DNA of 10,246 bases from Nitrospirota bacterium (GCA_003229345.1 QIDN01000327.1:1-10246); one strand, 5' to 3'; numbered from the stretch's first letter, positions 1 through 6,241 are shown. The notes: generated by a model from the sequence alone, not told the origin. Program-made: numbers and translations.

Positions 1-12
1 CGGATTCGATTC

Positions 13-1386
13 ATGAACTACGATGTCATCGTCATCGGCGGCGGCTCCGGCGGTTATGCTGCGGCGGATACCGCGCAATCGGCCGGCGCCAAGGTAGCGA
101 TCGTCGATCCCGGCCCGCTCGGAGGACTGTGTATCCTGCGCGGGTGCATGCCCACCAAAACCATTTTGCGTTCGTCGGAGATCATGGCCCTCATGCAACG
201 CGCCGGGGAGTTTGGCTTGTCCGCGTCAGGCATCCAAGCCGATCTGGCCGCCATCATCGACCGCAAACATAAGCTCATCCGCGAATTCGCCGACTACCGC
301 ATCGGACAACTCAAAAACCCACGCTTTACCTTGATACAGGACAAAGCCGCTTTTGTTTCGCCGAACGAAATTGAAGCCGGAGGCAAACGGTTATCCGCGA
401 GATCGTTCATCATCGCCACCGGATCGGTGATCGATCAAGTTCCCGTTCCCGGTCTGGAAGAAACCGGGTATCTGACCAGCGATGATGTGCTGGAATTGAA
501 GGAACAGCCGGAGTCGATGATCGTGCTGGGCGCCGGACCGGTCGCTGTGGAACTGGCGCAATTTTATCAACGCATCGGCACCCAGGTGACGTTGATCCAG
601 CGGAGCCAGCATATCCTGTCGTTCACCGATGAAGATTTGGCGCGGCCGGTCGAAGCACGGTTACAGGAAGAAGGCATGACCGTTTATACCGGCACACAGT
701 TGCAACAAGTGTCATCCGATGGAAAAACCAAATCCGTCCGCTTCATGCACATCGGTGAAGAGAAAACCGTGTCCGCAATGTGCATTCTGGATGCATTAGG
801 ACGCCGCCCGAATACTGACGGGCTCAACCTCGATGTGGCGGGGGTGGAGATGGGTGAGTGGGGCATCGGCGTCGATTGCGCCATGCAAACCAGCCAGCGA
901 CACATCTTTGCGGTGGGCGATGTCAATGGCCTGCACGAGGTGGTGCACATTGCCATCCAGCAAGGGGAAGTTGCGGCTTGGAACGCGACACATCCGGATC
1001 AAACACTGCGGGAGATTGACGAACGGCTCACTACTAACGTCGTGTTTACCGATCCGTCGGTGGCCAGTGTCGGCCTGACCGAAAAAGATTGCCGGAAGAA
1101 AAAGATCGATTATCTCGCCGCGTCGTATCCGTTTGACGACCATGGTAAATCGTTATGTCTGGGAGAGACCCACGGTCATGTGAAACTGCTGTGCGATCCG
1201 GAAAGCGGAGAGATCCTCGGCGGCCATATCACCGGCCCCGAAGCGGGCGAACTGATCCACCAACTCATTGCCATCATGTATTATAAAGGAACGGTGAAAG
1301 ACCTGCTCACCATGCCGCATTACCACCCCACCCTGTCCGAAATCCTCACCTACCCCGCCGAAGAATTAGCCCAAAAAATCAATTAG
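13..1386 (+). CDS. Class I pyridine nucleotide-disulfide oxidoreductase (Lpd/MerA/glutathione reductase superfamily)
   Basis: A flavoprotein predicted to pass electrons from NAD(P)H or NAD+ through FAD to a redox-active cysteine pair. The 457 residues match the usual family length. Visible parts: N-terminal FAD-binding GGGSGG at residues 9-14; redox motif with C40, C45 and K49 (GGLCILRGCMPTK); second dinucleotide fold GAGPVAVE at about 173-180; second FAD motif AVGDV near 300-304; C-terminal dimerisation domain ending in HPTLSE, with H438 and E443 in the positions of the catalytic His-Glu pair. The loop after the second beta strand reads LIQRS (Q196, R197). NAD-dependent Lpd enzymes usually have Glu there, while MerA and glutathione reductase have Arg, which suggests NADPH use (inference). 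The MerA C-terminal Cys-Cys pair is absent. It could still be a dihydrolipoamide dehydrogenase and L-protein for the gcv operon in this window, but I leave the substrate open. Only 12 bases precede the ATG, so no ribosome site can be judged. Confidence 0.9.
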   Translation: MNYDVIVIGGGSGGYAAADTAQSAGAKVAIVDPGPLGGLCILRGCMPTKTILRSSEIMALMQRAGEFGLSASGIQADLAAIIDRKHKLIREFADYRIGQLKNPRFTLIQDKAAFVSPNEIEAGGKRLSARSFIIATGSVIDQVPVPGLEETGYLTSDDVLELKEQPESMIVLGAGPVAVELAQFYQRIGTQVTLIQRSQHILSFTDEDLARPVEARLQEEGMTVYTGTQLQQVSSDGKTKSVRFMHIGEEKTVSAMCILDALGRRPNTDGLNLDVAGVEMGEWGIGVDCAMQTSQRHIFAVGDVNGLHEVVHIAIQQGEVAAWNATHPDQTLREIDERLTTNVVFTDPSVASVGLTEKDCRKKKIDYLAASYPFDDHGKSLCLGETHGHVKLLCDPESGEILGGHITGPEAGELIHQLIAIMYYKGTVKDLLTMPHYHPTLSEILTYPAEELAQKIN

Positions 1387-1387
1387 T

Positions 1388-1410
1388 TATCCCTATAGGT
1401 ATATTTTTTT
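1388..1410 (+). terminator. Possible weak intrinsic terminator after the oxidoreductase
   Basis: Starting 2 bases after the stop codon, a short imperfect hairpin (1388-1393 with 1398-1403, one mismatch, TATA loop) runs into a T tract at 1403-1410. The stem is short and A+T-rich, so termination would be inefficient. The T run and the position right after the gene are the main support. Confidence 0.35.
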
Positions 1411-1411
1411 A

Positions 1412-1439
1412 TTGTTAAATAAGCCTAAATCAATATAAT
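1412..1439 (+). promoter_or_regulatory. Putative sigma70-type promoter for the lipoprotein/small-protein pair
   Basis: A perfect -10 hexamer TATAAT lies at 1434-1439, with TTGTTA (4 of 6 to consensus) at 1412-1417 and a 16-base spacer. Transcription would start near 1446, leaving a leader of about 108 bases. Two small inverted repeats fall in that leader: TTTGG-CACA-CCAAA at 1454-1467 and TCGAA-AATA-TTCGA at 1516-1529, the latter just upstream of the ribosome site. They could be operators or leader hairpins. The surroundings are A+T-rich, so chance matches are likely. Confidence 0.45.
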
Positions 1440-1553
1440 TTGGATAATCAAACTTTGGCACACCAAATTTAATTTCGGATATTACTGACCATTGGCTAAA
1501 AACCTATTAAAGATTTCGAAAATATTCGATACTAAACTTAAAAGAGGATTCTC

Positions 1554-2267
1554 ATGAATACTCTATTCAAACGATTACCTATCATTTTGTTTCCTTTTGT
1601 TTTGGGTTGTGGTCATTTTACCAGCCCAGCCACTCAAGTAGAGTTGGACCCTACCAAATCTTACTGGTTCCATTATTCAGCCGATCGCAGAGGGGCTTTT
1701 ATTCTCAATGGGAACACTCAACTCAGAACCTGTTCTGAACCCTCTCCAGATGTAGCCAACAAAATGGCAGAGAAAATCGAATTAAAAGCTAAATCAAAGG
1801 GTGTCGAAGCCTCCGTGGCCGCAGAGCTTAATCAAGATATCGTGAAATTGACTGAAAGAACCCAAATGATTTTATATTTGCGGGAGGCTTTATTCCGCTT
1901 ATGCGAATTATCATTAAATTCCAATTTAACGGATGATAAAAAGGCTGAGCTTTACACGTTGGTTTTAAGGACCTCCGAATCCATGACGCGAAGTGATGCC
2001 AACTTCCAAGAAACAAGAAAATTAAGAGCAGCTGTAAAGCTTGAGGAGACTCTTAAAGGTAGTTACCTGAAAGATATCGCAGGAGATCGTTTGCGAAAGT
2101 TTTGGAAACCTGATGGCAAAACAATTAACAAGGAAAATGAGAGCAAAATTGAGGGATGGATAAAACAAAATTTAGAAAGCCAAGTTTCAATAATTTCATT
2201 CATCAGAAGTAGGACATTTAGAGAAGAGAGAGCCAAGGCGGTTAAGGAGTTAATTCTTTTAAATTAA
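1554..2267 (+). CDS. Predicted lipoprotein of unknown function
   Basis: I do not recognise an assigned function. The 237-residue product starts with a basic residue pair (K6, R7), a hydrophobic stretch at 8-18 and a lipobox VLGC with C19 as the lipidation site. It should therefore be exported, cleaved by signal peptidase II and anchored in a membrane. The next residue is Gly, not Asp, so in a proteobacterial-type Lol system it would go to the outer membrane (inference). The mature part has a CSEPSPD motif near residue 60, then a long, mostly helical charged region with RTQMILYLREALFRLCEL near 102-119. This CxEPSPD plus RTQ..LLR.A..RLCE pattern recalls a family of hypothetical bacterial lipoproteins; that is memory, not a search. 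The start is well supported by AAGAGGA at 1542-1548, 5 bases upstream. The gene lies in A+T-rich DNA unlike its neighbours, suggesting separate ancestry, and is followed after 18 bases by a tiny gene, probably cotranscribed. Confidence 0.8.
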   Translation: MNTLFKRLPIILFPFVLGCGHFTSPATQVELDPTKSYWFHYSADRRGAFILNGNTQLRTCSEPSPDVANKMAEKIELKAKSKGVEASVAAELNQDIVKLTERTQMILYLREALFRLCELSLNSNLTDDKKAELYTLVLRTSESMTRSDANFQETRKLRAAVKLEETLKGSYLKDIAGDRLRKFWKPDGKTINKENESKIEGWIKQNLESQVSIISFIRSRTFREERAKAVKELILLN

Positions 2268-2285
2268 TGATCGTTAGGGGACCAC

Positions 2286-2438
2286 ATGGGACATAAAGAG
2301 GAATTAAACGACATTCCAGAAAATGAGGTCGATGAAGTAGTGAAAGATTTTGAATCCAAGGGAGCAAGCGTTGAAAAAATCAAACAGGACAATGGTCAAT
2401 ATACGGTAAAAGCTTCTTTCCCTAATGGCGAAAATTAA
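2286..2438 (+). CDS. Small acidic protein, 50 residues, unknown function
   Basis: A short open frame running from ATG at 2286 to TAA at 2436-2438. It begins MGHKEELNDIP and ends VKASFPNGEN. Support for translation: AGGGGA at 2276-2281 sits 4 bases before the ATG, the gene starts 18 bases after the lipoprotein stop, and a strong terminator follows at 2510-2555. The protein is rich in Glu, Asp and Lys, with no signal peptide, membrane segment or cysteine. The first half (about residues 12-27) looks helical and amphipathic. The second half (VEKIKQDNGQYTVKASFP) alternates like two beta strands around an NG turn, suggesting a compact helix-hairpin fold. This is likely a real cytoplasmic protein, probably cotranscribed with the lipoprotein. 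No function can be assigned. Confidence 0.65.
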   Translation: MGHKEELNDIPENEVDEVVKDFESKGASVEKIKQDNGQYTVKASFPNGEN

Positions 2439-2509
2439 ATAACATACAAACCCTCGTTAAAATCTTCGCAGAACTGAATTTATTGCAGGAGTTTTGGGCC
2501 TGTGTTACG

Positions 2510-2555
2510 CAACAAACCCAAGGCGAATGATCGCCCTGGGCTTGTGTTGTTTTTT
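2510..2555 (+). terminator. Intrinsic terminator of the lipoprotein/small-protein unit
   Basis: A long hairpin pairs 2510-2526 with 2531-2549 around an ATGA loop, with one mismatch and a two-base bulge. Blocks CAACA/TGTTG, CCCA/TGGG and GGCGA/TCGCC are complementary. A T run (2550-2555) follows on the + strand. The - strand shows no T run at the other side, so this serves the rightward genes and not the convergent HU gene. Confidence 0.8.
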
Positions 2556-2572
2556 CGAGTTGGGGTGCTACC

Positions 2573-2594
2573 GTGTGACGGGGTTCGGTCACAC
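2573..2594 (-). repeat. Perfect 7-bp inverted repeat over the HU stop codon
   Basis: GTGTGAC at 2573-2579 and GTCACAC at 2588-2594 are exact inverted copies with an 8-base loop. The inner arm includes the HU stop codon (2589-2591). No T tract follows on the - strand, so it does not look like a standard terminator. It could stabilise the 3' end of the HU message. Confidence 0.5.
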
Positions 2595-2918
2595 CATGTC
2601 TTTTAGGGCTTTCAGCGGCTGAACCTTGACTACCTTGCGGGCGGGCTTAGCCTTGAAGATGCACGCTTCGCCAGTAAAAGGATTGACGCCTGGTCTCTCT
2701 TTGGTGGCCGGTTTCTTGACAACTTTGATTTTCATCATTCCTACTACATTGAACAGACCGGGTCCGCGCGACGAGAGAGATTTGCTGATCATCCCCCCAA
2801 GGGCGTCGAATACACCGGCGACTTCCTTGCGGGTTAATCCTGTTTCCGAGGCGATGTGATTCAATACTTCCGACTTGGTGGGTGGTTTGTTGCCATTCGA
2901 GGCTTTTTTGGTGGCCAT
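2589..2918 (-). CDS. HU-family DNA-binding protein (divergent)
   Basis: A nucleoid-associated protein of the HU/IHF fold, expected to bind and bend DNA as a dimer. At 109 residues it is somewhat longer than classical HU (about 90) because of a Lys/Asn-rich N-terminal tail (about residues 1-14) and a slightly longer C-terminus. Order: helical dimerisation part (TKSEVLNHIASETGLTRKEV, about 14-33, then FDALGGMISKSL), a beta region where HU's GFGSF is replaced by GPGLFNVVGMMKI, then the DNA-binding arm with KKPATKERPGVNPFTGE and KAKPARKVVKV, and the end PLKALKDMV. NPFTGE corresponds to NPQTGE of HU, including the DNA-intercalating proline. The start is supported by AAAGGAG at 2928-2934 with 9-base spacing. 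It is monocistronic, downstream of the gcv operon on the same strand, and probably has its own promoter. It is an HU paralogue and not typical HupA/HupB. Confidence 0.9.
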   Translation of the reverse strand: MATKKASNGNKPPTKSEVLNHIASETGLTRKEVAGVFDALGGMISKSLSSRGPGLFNVVGMMKIKVVKKPATKERPGVNPFTGEACIFKAKPARKVVKVQPLKALKDMV

Positions 2919-2956
2919 GCGTATGATCTCCTTTACACGGTTAAGGTCTTATGACC

Positions 2957-2985
2957 CGGATAGAATACCACTGGGACGTGGTCAA
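2957..2985 (-). promoter_or_regulatory. Possible promoter for the HU gene
   Basis: Reading leftward, TTGACC (5 of 6 to the -35 consensus) lies at 2985-2980 and TATCCG (3 of 6) at 2962-2957, with a 17-base spacer. The -10 is poor. The site is the right distance from the HU start at 2918. Confidence 0.35.
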
Positions 2986-3134
2986 TCTATTAAATGATAA
3001 TCTAAATTTACAGTTTGTACATCAAAAAACCCGCTATTTCCCGAAAGTTTTTCAATTTCCTTGAAGACGGCGGTCCTACCAAATCCGCCAACGGGGACGG
3101 ACCCGGTCCAAATTTCTCTCGATCTGTTTTTGAT

Positions 3135-4478
3135 CTACAAGGAACCCAGTTGATCGGCGAAGTGGTCCAGGCTCTCCAGAGAGTTCATTTCGGTGGCGCA
3201 GAGGAGTAAACAATGATCCAATTCAGGGTAAAAATTCCCCAACGGCAGACCGGCGACGATATTGGTTTCCAGCAATTTGGCATGAAGTTCCTGCGCCGGT
3301 CCGGGGCATTCCAAGACGAATTCATTATAGGTATCGGCCAGGAACCGAAGGCCGAACCCCTTTAGTTGTTGCAGTTTATCCTTGAGCGCGTTGGCCGTCT
3401 TCAAATTCTGGAGGGCTACCTCGCGCACTCCCTGCTTGCCCATCGCCGCCAGCCAGATGGTCGCCGCCAGCGCGCACAGGCCCTGATTGGTGCAAATGTT
3501 GGACGTCGCCTTTTCACGGCGGATGTGTTGTTCGCGCGTCGCCAGGGTCAGCGCGTAGGAGCGATGGCCGGCGCGGTCGACCGTCTCGCCCACAATGCGT
3601 CCCGGAACCTGTCGGAAAAACGGTTCCTGCGTTGCGAAAAACCCGACATGAGGTCCGCCATAGGACACCGGCAATCCCCATCCCTGCCCTTCTCCGGCGA
3701 CGATGTCCGCTCCGCGTTCGCCGGGCGGTTTCAGAATACCAAGAGAGGTCGCCTCCGCCACCACAACGATCAGCAGGGTTTCCTTTTCCTTCAGAAATTC
3801 TCCCAACTCAGCGTACTGTTCCACGATGCCGAAAAAGTTGGGCGACTGGATCACCACCGAGCTGGTGCCGTCGGTAACGTGTTGCCTGACAAACTCAAGA
3901 TCCGTCTGGCCGTTTTTCTGATACGGCACCTCGGTAATTTTGAAATCGATGCCCCGCGTATACGTCTCCACCACCTGCCGGTATTCGGGATGAACGGTGC
4001 GGGCCATCAACACCTCGTTGCGGTTGTTGACGCGGTGCGCCATAAGCACCGCTTCCGCCAGTGAAGACGCACCGTCATAAACTGATGCGTTGGCGATCTC
4101 CATTCCCGTCAACATGCAGACGAAACTTTGAAACTCGAAAATGGCCTGCAAGGTGCCCTGACTCACCTCCGGTTGATAGGGCGTGTAGCTGGTCAAAAAC
4201 TCTCCGCGCAGGAGGAGGTGATTCACCACAGACGGGGTGAAATGCCGATACGCCCCGGCGCCGAGAAACACGGCACATTCTTCGAGATTCACATTCCGGC
4301 TTGCCAACTGGCTCAGGGCCTGTGTGAGATCCGCCTCCGGCAGTGCGGGGGGCAGGTCCAGAGGAGCTTCCAGACGCAACGCCTCCGGAATGCTGTGAAA
4401 CAGCTCCCCGATCTCCTTGATGCCGATGGCGGAGAGCATGTCCCGGATATCGGTTTCCGTGTGCGGGATATAGCGCAT
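3135..4478 (-). CDS. gcvPA: Glycine dehydrogenase (decarboxylating) subunit 1 (P-protein, alpha half)
   Basis: One half of the split P-protein of the glycine cleavage system. With GcvPB it decarboxylates glycine and loads the aminomethyl group onto the lipoyl arm of GcvH, in the cytoplasm. The 447 residues match GcvPA and not fused GcvP (about 950). Family blocks in order: MRYIPHTETDIRDML at the N-terminus; FLGAGAYRHFTPSVV near 71-85; SYTPYQPEVSQGTLQAIFEFQ near 97-117; VYDGASSLAEA near 133-143; SLGILKPPGERGADIVAGEG near 245-264; GGPHVGFFA near 274-282; and GRIVGETVDRAGHRSYALTL followed by REQHIRREKATSNICTNQG near 293-333. It lacks the PLP-binding lysine, as expected, since that is in GcvPB. 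The start matches the family N-terminus, but no good ribosome site is visible upstream; it may rely on coupling to gcvH, whose stop is 25 bases away. No gcvPB follows. Confidence 0.97.
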   Translation of the reverse strand: MRYIPHTETDIRDMLSAIGIKEIGELFHSIPEALRLEAPLDLPPALPEADLTQALSQLASRNVNLEECAVFLGAGAYRHFTPSVVNHLLLRGEFLTSYTPYQPEVSQGTLQAIFEFQSFVCMLTGMEIANASVYDGASSLAEAVLMAHRVNNRNEVLMARTVHPEYRQVVETYTRGIDFKITEVPYQKNGQTDLEFVRQHVTDGTSSVVIQSPNFFGIVEQYAELGEFLKEKETLLIVVVAEATSLGILKPPGERGADIVAGEGQGWGLPVSYGGPHVGFFATQEPFFRQVPGRIVGETVDRAGHRSYALTLATREQHIRREKATSNICTNQGLCALAATIWLAAMGKQGVREVALQNLKTANALKDKLQQLKGFGLRFLADTYNEFVLECPGPAQELHAKLLETNIVAGLPLGNFYPELDHCLLLCATEMNSLESLDHFADQLGSL

Positions 4479-4503
4479 GAGTCAATTGGATGCGGGATGC
4501 AAA

Positions 4504-4893
4504 TTATCCCTGCTGTTCCTTGATAAAGGCTTCGTAATCTGCCGCCGAAAGCAAGCCCTCTGCCTGGCTGGAATCAGACAGTTCAATTTCGACCATCCAA
4601 CCTTTGCCATAAGGATCCTGGTTAACCAATTCGGGGTTGGCTTCCAGGTCCTTGTTGACAGCGGCGACCTTGCCGCCGACCGGGGCATACAAATCAGATA
4701 CGGTTTTGACCGATTCCACCACCCCGAATGTATTTTCTTTTTCCAGTTCGGTTCCCACAGCGGGCACCTCAACAAACACCACGTCGCCCAACTGGTCCTG
4801 AGCGAATTGGGTGATGCCGATCACCCCTTTGGTCCCATCCACTTTCAGCCATTCATGTTCCTGTGTATACCGAAGATCTTTTGGGACCTCCAT
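4504..4893 (-). CDS. gcvH: Glycine cleavage system H protein
   Basis: The lipoylated shuttle protein that carries the aminomethyl group from the P-protein to the T-protein and is reoxidised by the L-protein. From the chosen start it has 129 residues, the usual length: MEVPKDLRYTQEHEWLK at the N-terminus, GITQFAQDQLGDVVFVE at 26-42, and the lipoylation block VVESVKTVSD with K63 as the modified lysine, then YAPVGGKV, and NPELVN near the middle of the C-terminal half. The frame opens 10 codons earlier at 4923, but AAGGAGG at 4899-4905 lies 5 bases before the inner ATG, and the family N-terminus starts there, so 4893 is preferred. It lies between gcvT (84-base gap) and gcvPA (25-base gap) in one operon. 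Confidence 0.97.
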   Translation of the reverse strand: MEVPKDLRYTQEHEWLKVDGTKGVIGITQFAQDQLGDVVFVEVPAVGTELEKENTFGVVESVKTVSDLYAPVGGKVAAVNKDLEANPELVNQDPYGKGWMVEIELSDSSQAEGLLSAADYEAFIKEQQG

Positions 4894-4898
4894 CCTTT

Positions 4899-4905
4899 CC
4901 TCCTT
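4899..4905 (-). promoter_or_regulatory. Strong ribosome binding site that fixes the gcvH start
   Basis: AAGGAGG on the - strand, 5 bases upstream of the ATG at 4893. It is the strongest Shine-Dalgarno match in the gcv operon and rules out the in-frame ATG at 4923, which lies upstream of it. Confidence 0.8.
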
Positions 4906-4977
4906 ATCGTTGTTCTCGTTCAATAGAAAATTATAATTCGAACCCCGGTATTGCGAAGCATCCGGGATTCAAGGATT

Positions 4978-6096
4978 TTATTTCTTTTTTACACCGCCGG
5001 GAACGAACGGCAGGGACGTTACCTCTCCCGCAACCGTCGAGTTGCGGATGGCAATATCCAGCCGCGTGCCGGATTTTGATAATTCCGTGGGTACATTACA
5101 CAAGGCCACCCCGGTATTCAAGGTCGGAGAGAATGTACCACTGGTCACCTCGCCCACTGCGGTTCCATCATTCAGCACTTTGTAATGAGAACGAGGCACG
5201 CCGCGATCGGTCAGCTTGACCCCGACCAGCTTTTGCGTAAGACCTTTATCTTTTTGACTTTTAAGGACCTCCTGCCCTACAAAGGCGTCGGCTTTCTTGA
5301 GCTTGATGACCCAACCGAGCCCCGCCTCCAGGGGAGAGTGGTCGGCGTCGATCTCCTGTCCGTAAAGCGCATATCCCATTTCCAGACGCAGGGTATCACG
5401 CGCACCCAGGCCGATGGGTTGCAGACCAAATTCCTTTCCCGTCTCCAACAATGATTCGAACACCGGCACCGCTGACCTCGCATCCAGATAAACTTCAAAC
5501 CCATCCTCGCCAGTATAACCGGTGCGGGCGATGACGGCCTCTACGTCACTCACCCGGCCTTTCTGGAAACGATAGTAAGTCAGATCGTCCAGCGAAACAT
5601 CGGTCAGCTTCTGAAGCAGGGACTCGGCGCGCGGACCCTGAATCGCCAACTGGGCGGTGCGGTCGCTGATATTATCCACCTGCACGTCAAATTCTCCGGC
5701 CAAGCCACGGGCCCACTCGAAATCCTTGTCCGTATTGGAGGCGTTGACACATAGGAAATAATGATCCTCCTCGAACCGGTGCACCAGCAAATCGTCCACC
5801 ACACCTCCATTTTCATAGCACATCAAGGAATACAGGATACCGCCGTTGTCCAGCTTGTCCATATCGTTGGTCAGCAATTTCTGGAGAAACGGTTTGGCCT
5901 CACGGCCACAGATGTCTATTTCTCCCATATGACTGACATCGAACACCCCCACCCCCTCGCGCACTGTGCGATGTTCCTCCATCACCCCGGCATACTGGAT
6001 GGGCATGTTCCACCCGGCAAAGGGCACCATCTTTCCGTTCAGTTTTTTGTGGATTTCAAAAAATGGTGTGGTTTTTAATGGCGTGTTGGCAGACAT
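4978..6096 (-). CDS. gcvT: Glycine cleavage system T protein (aminomethyltransferase)
   Basis: Transfers the one-carbon unit from aminomethyl-GcvH to tetrahydrofolate, giving 5,10-methylene-THF and ammonia. The 372 residues fit the family. Visible blocks: FAGWNMPIQYAGVMEEH at about 26-42; VGVFDVSHMGEI at 49-60; GGVVDDLLV at 97-105, whose D101 corresponds to the folate-contacting Asp of characterised T-proteins; ARTGYTGEDGFEVY; GLGARDTLRLEMGYALYGQE; and near the C-terminus GEVTSGTFSPTLNTGVAL. The frame is open further upstream to an ATG at 6240. The extra 48 residues are unlike the family and contain the putative promoter, so 6096 is chosen even though no clear Shine-Dalgarno precedes it. It is the first gene of gcvT-gcvH-gcvPA. 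Confidence 0.95.
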   Translation of the reverse strand: MSANTPLKTTPFFEIHKKLNGKMVPFAGWNMPIQYAGVMEEHRTVREGVGVFDVSHMGEIDICGREAKPFLQKLLTNDMDKLDNGGILYSLMCYENGGVVDDLLVHRFEEDHYFLCVNASNTDKDFEWARGLAGEFDVQVDNISDRTAQLAIQGPRAESLLQKLTDVSLDDLTYYRFQKGRVSDVEAVIARTGYTGEDGFEVYLDARSAVPVFESLLETGKEFGLQPIGLGARDTLRLEMGYALYGQEIDADHSPLEAGLGWVIKLKKADAFVGQEVLKSQKDKGLTQKLVGVKLTDRGVPRSHYKVLNDGTAVGEVTSGTFSPTLNTGVALCNVPTELSKSGTRLDIAIRNSTVAGEVTSLPFVPGGVKKK

Positions 6097-6138
6097 GAAA
6101 TGAAGGGTTCCCGGTGGAGCGGTTACAGATGAATACTG

Positions 6139-6167
6139 TGTATAATCAAATTCCTGGAGGAGATCAA
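6139..6167 (-). promoter_or_regulatory. Putative promoter of the gcvT-gcvH-gcvPA operon
   Basis: Reading leftward, TTGATC (4 of 6) at 6167-6162 and TATACA (4 of 6) at 6144-6139 are separated by exactly 17 bases. The start of transcription would fall near 6132, giving a leader of about 36 bases before the gcvT ATG at 6096. The leader is too short for a glycine riboswitch, and I see no riboswitch-like fold. The -35 overlaps one arm of an inverted repeat. Confidence 0.5.
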
Positions 6168-6204
6168 GGCCCAAAATCGTTCCCCGGCAAAAAACCGCCT
6201 TGAT
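6163..6204. repeat. 8-bp inverted repeat overlapping the gcvT promoter
   Basis: ATCAAGGC at 6163-6170 and GCCTTGAT at 6197-6204 are perfect inverted copies separated by 26 bases. One arm covers most of the putative -35 hexamer of the gcv promoter and the other lies upstream of it, a layout compatible with a regulator binding site. No further base pairs extend the arms. Confidence 0.4.
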
Positions 6205-6241
6205 TAATAGGCCCTTCAGGAGAATGGCGCGATTGCGCATT

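Noticed and set aside
1454..1529. Two inverted repeats in the lipoprotein leader as a riboswitch or thermosensor.
   Set aside because: Each has only 5 pairs with a 4-base loop in A+T-rich DNA, which chance can produce. I saw no known riboswitch core. They are mentioned under the promoter only.
2439..2588. Possible attachment site or transposon end next to the A+T-rich block.
   Set aside because: I found no direct repeat on the two sides of the block and no tRNA or integrase. The inverted repeats there are explained as terminator and HU 3'-end hairpin.
3069..3109. Two short inverted repeats (GGCGG/CCGCC at 3069-3089 and GGACC-C-GGTCC at 3099-3109) downstream of gcvPA as a terminator.
   Set aside because: The first has an 11-base loop and only 5 pairs, the second a 1-base loop, and neither is followed at once by a T run on the - strand. 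The only T run (3029-3024) is far away and lacks a good stem.
2982..3134. The gcvPA frame stays open for 50 codons after its TAG stop (read-through extension, ending at TGA 2984-2982).
   Set aside because: GcvPA already has full family length, the extension has no ATG and resembles nothing in GcvPB, and 50 open codons at this composition can arise by chance. Conservation of the extension in relatives would change this.
3015..3209. A 64-codon + strand frame overlapping the end of gcvPA.
   Set aside because: No ribosome site, it overlaps gcvPA by 75 bases on the other strand, and there is no recognisable content.
3366..4064. A 232-codon open frame on the + strand, antisense to gcvPA.
   Set aside because: It lies wholly inside the well-conserved gcvPA on the opposite strand, has no ribosome site I can see, and is rich in Arg/His as expected for the complement of a G+C-rich gene.
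4477..4926. A 149-codon open frame on the + strand covering gcvH.
   Set aside because: It is antisense to gcvH, whose lipoyl motif and ribosome site are clear.
6097..6240. A 48-residue N-terminal extension of GcvT starting at ATG 6240.
   Set aside because: It is not part of the family, contains the putative gcv promoter, and the ATG at 6096 begins the conserved N-terminal region.
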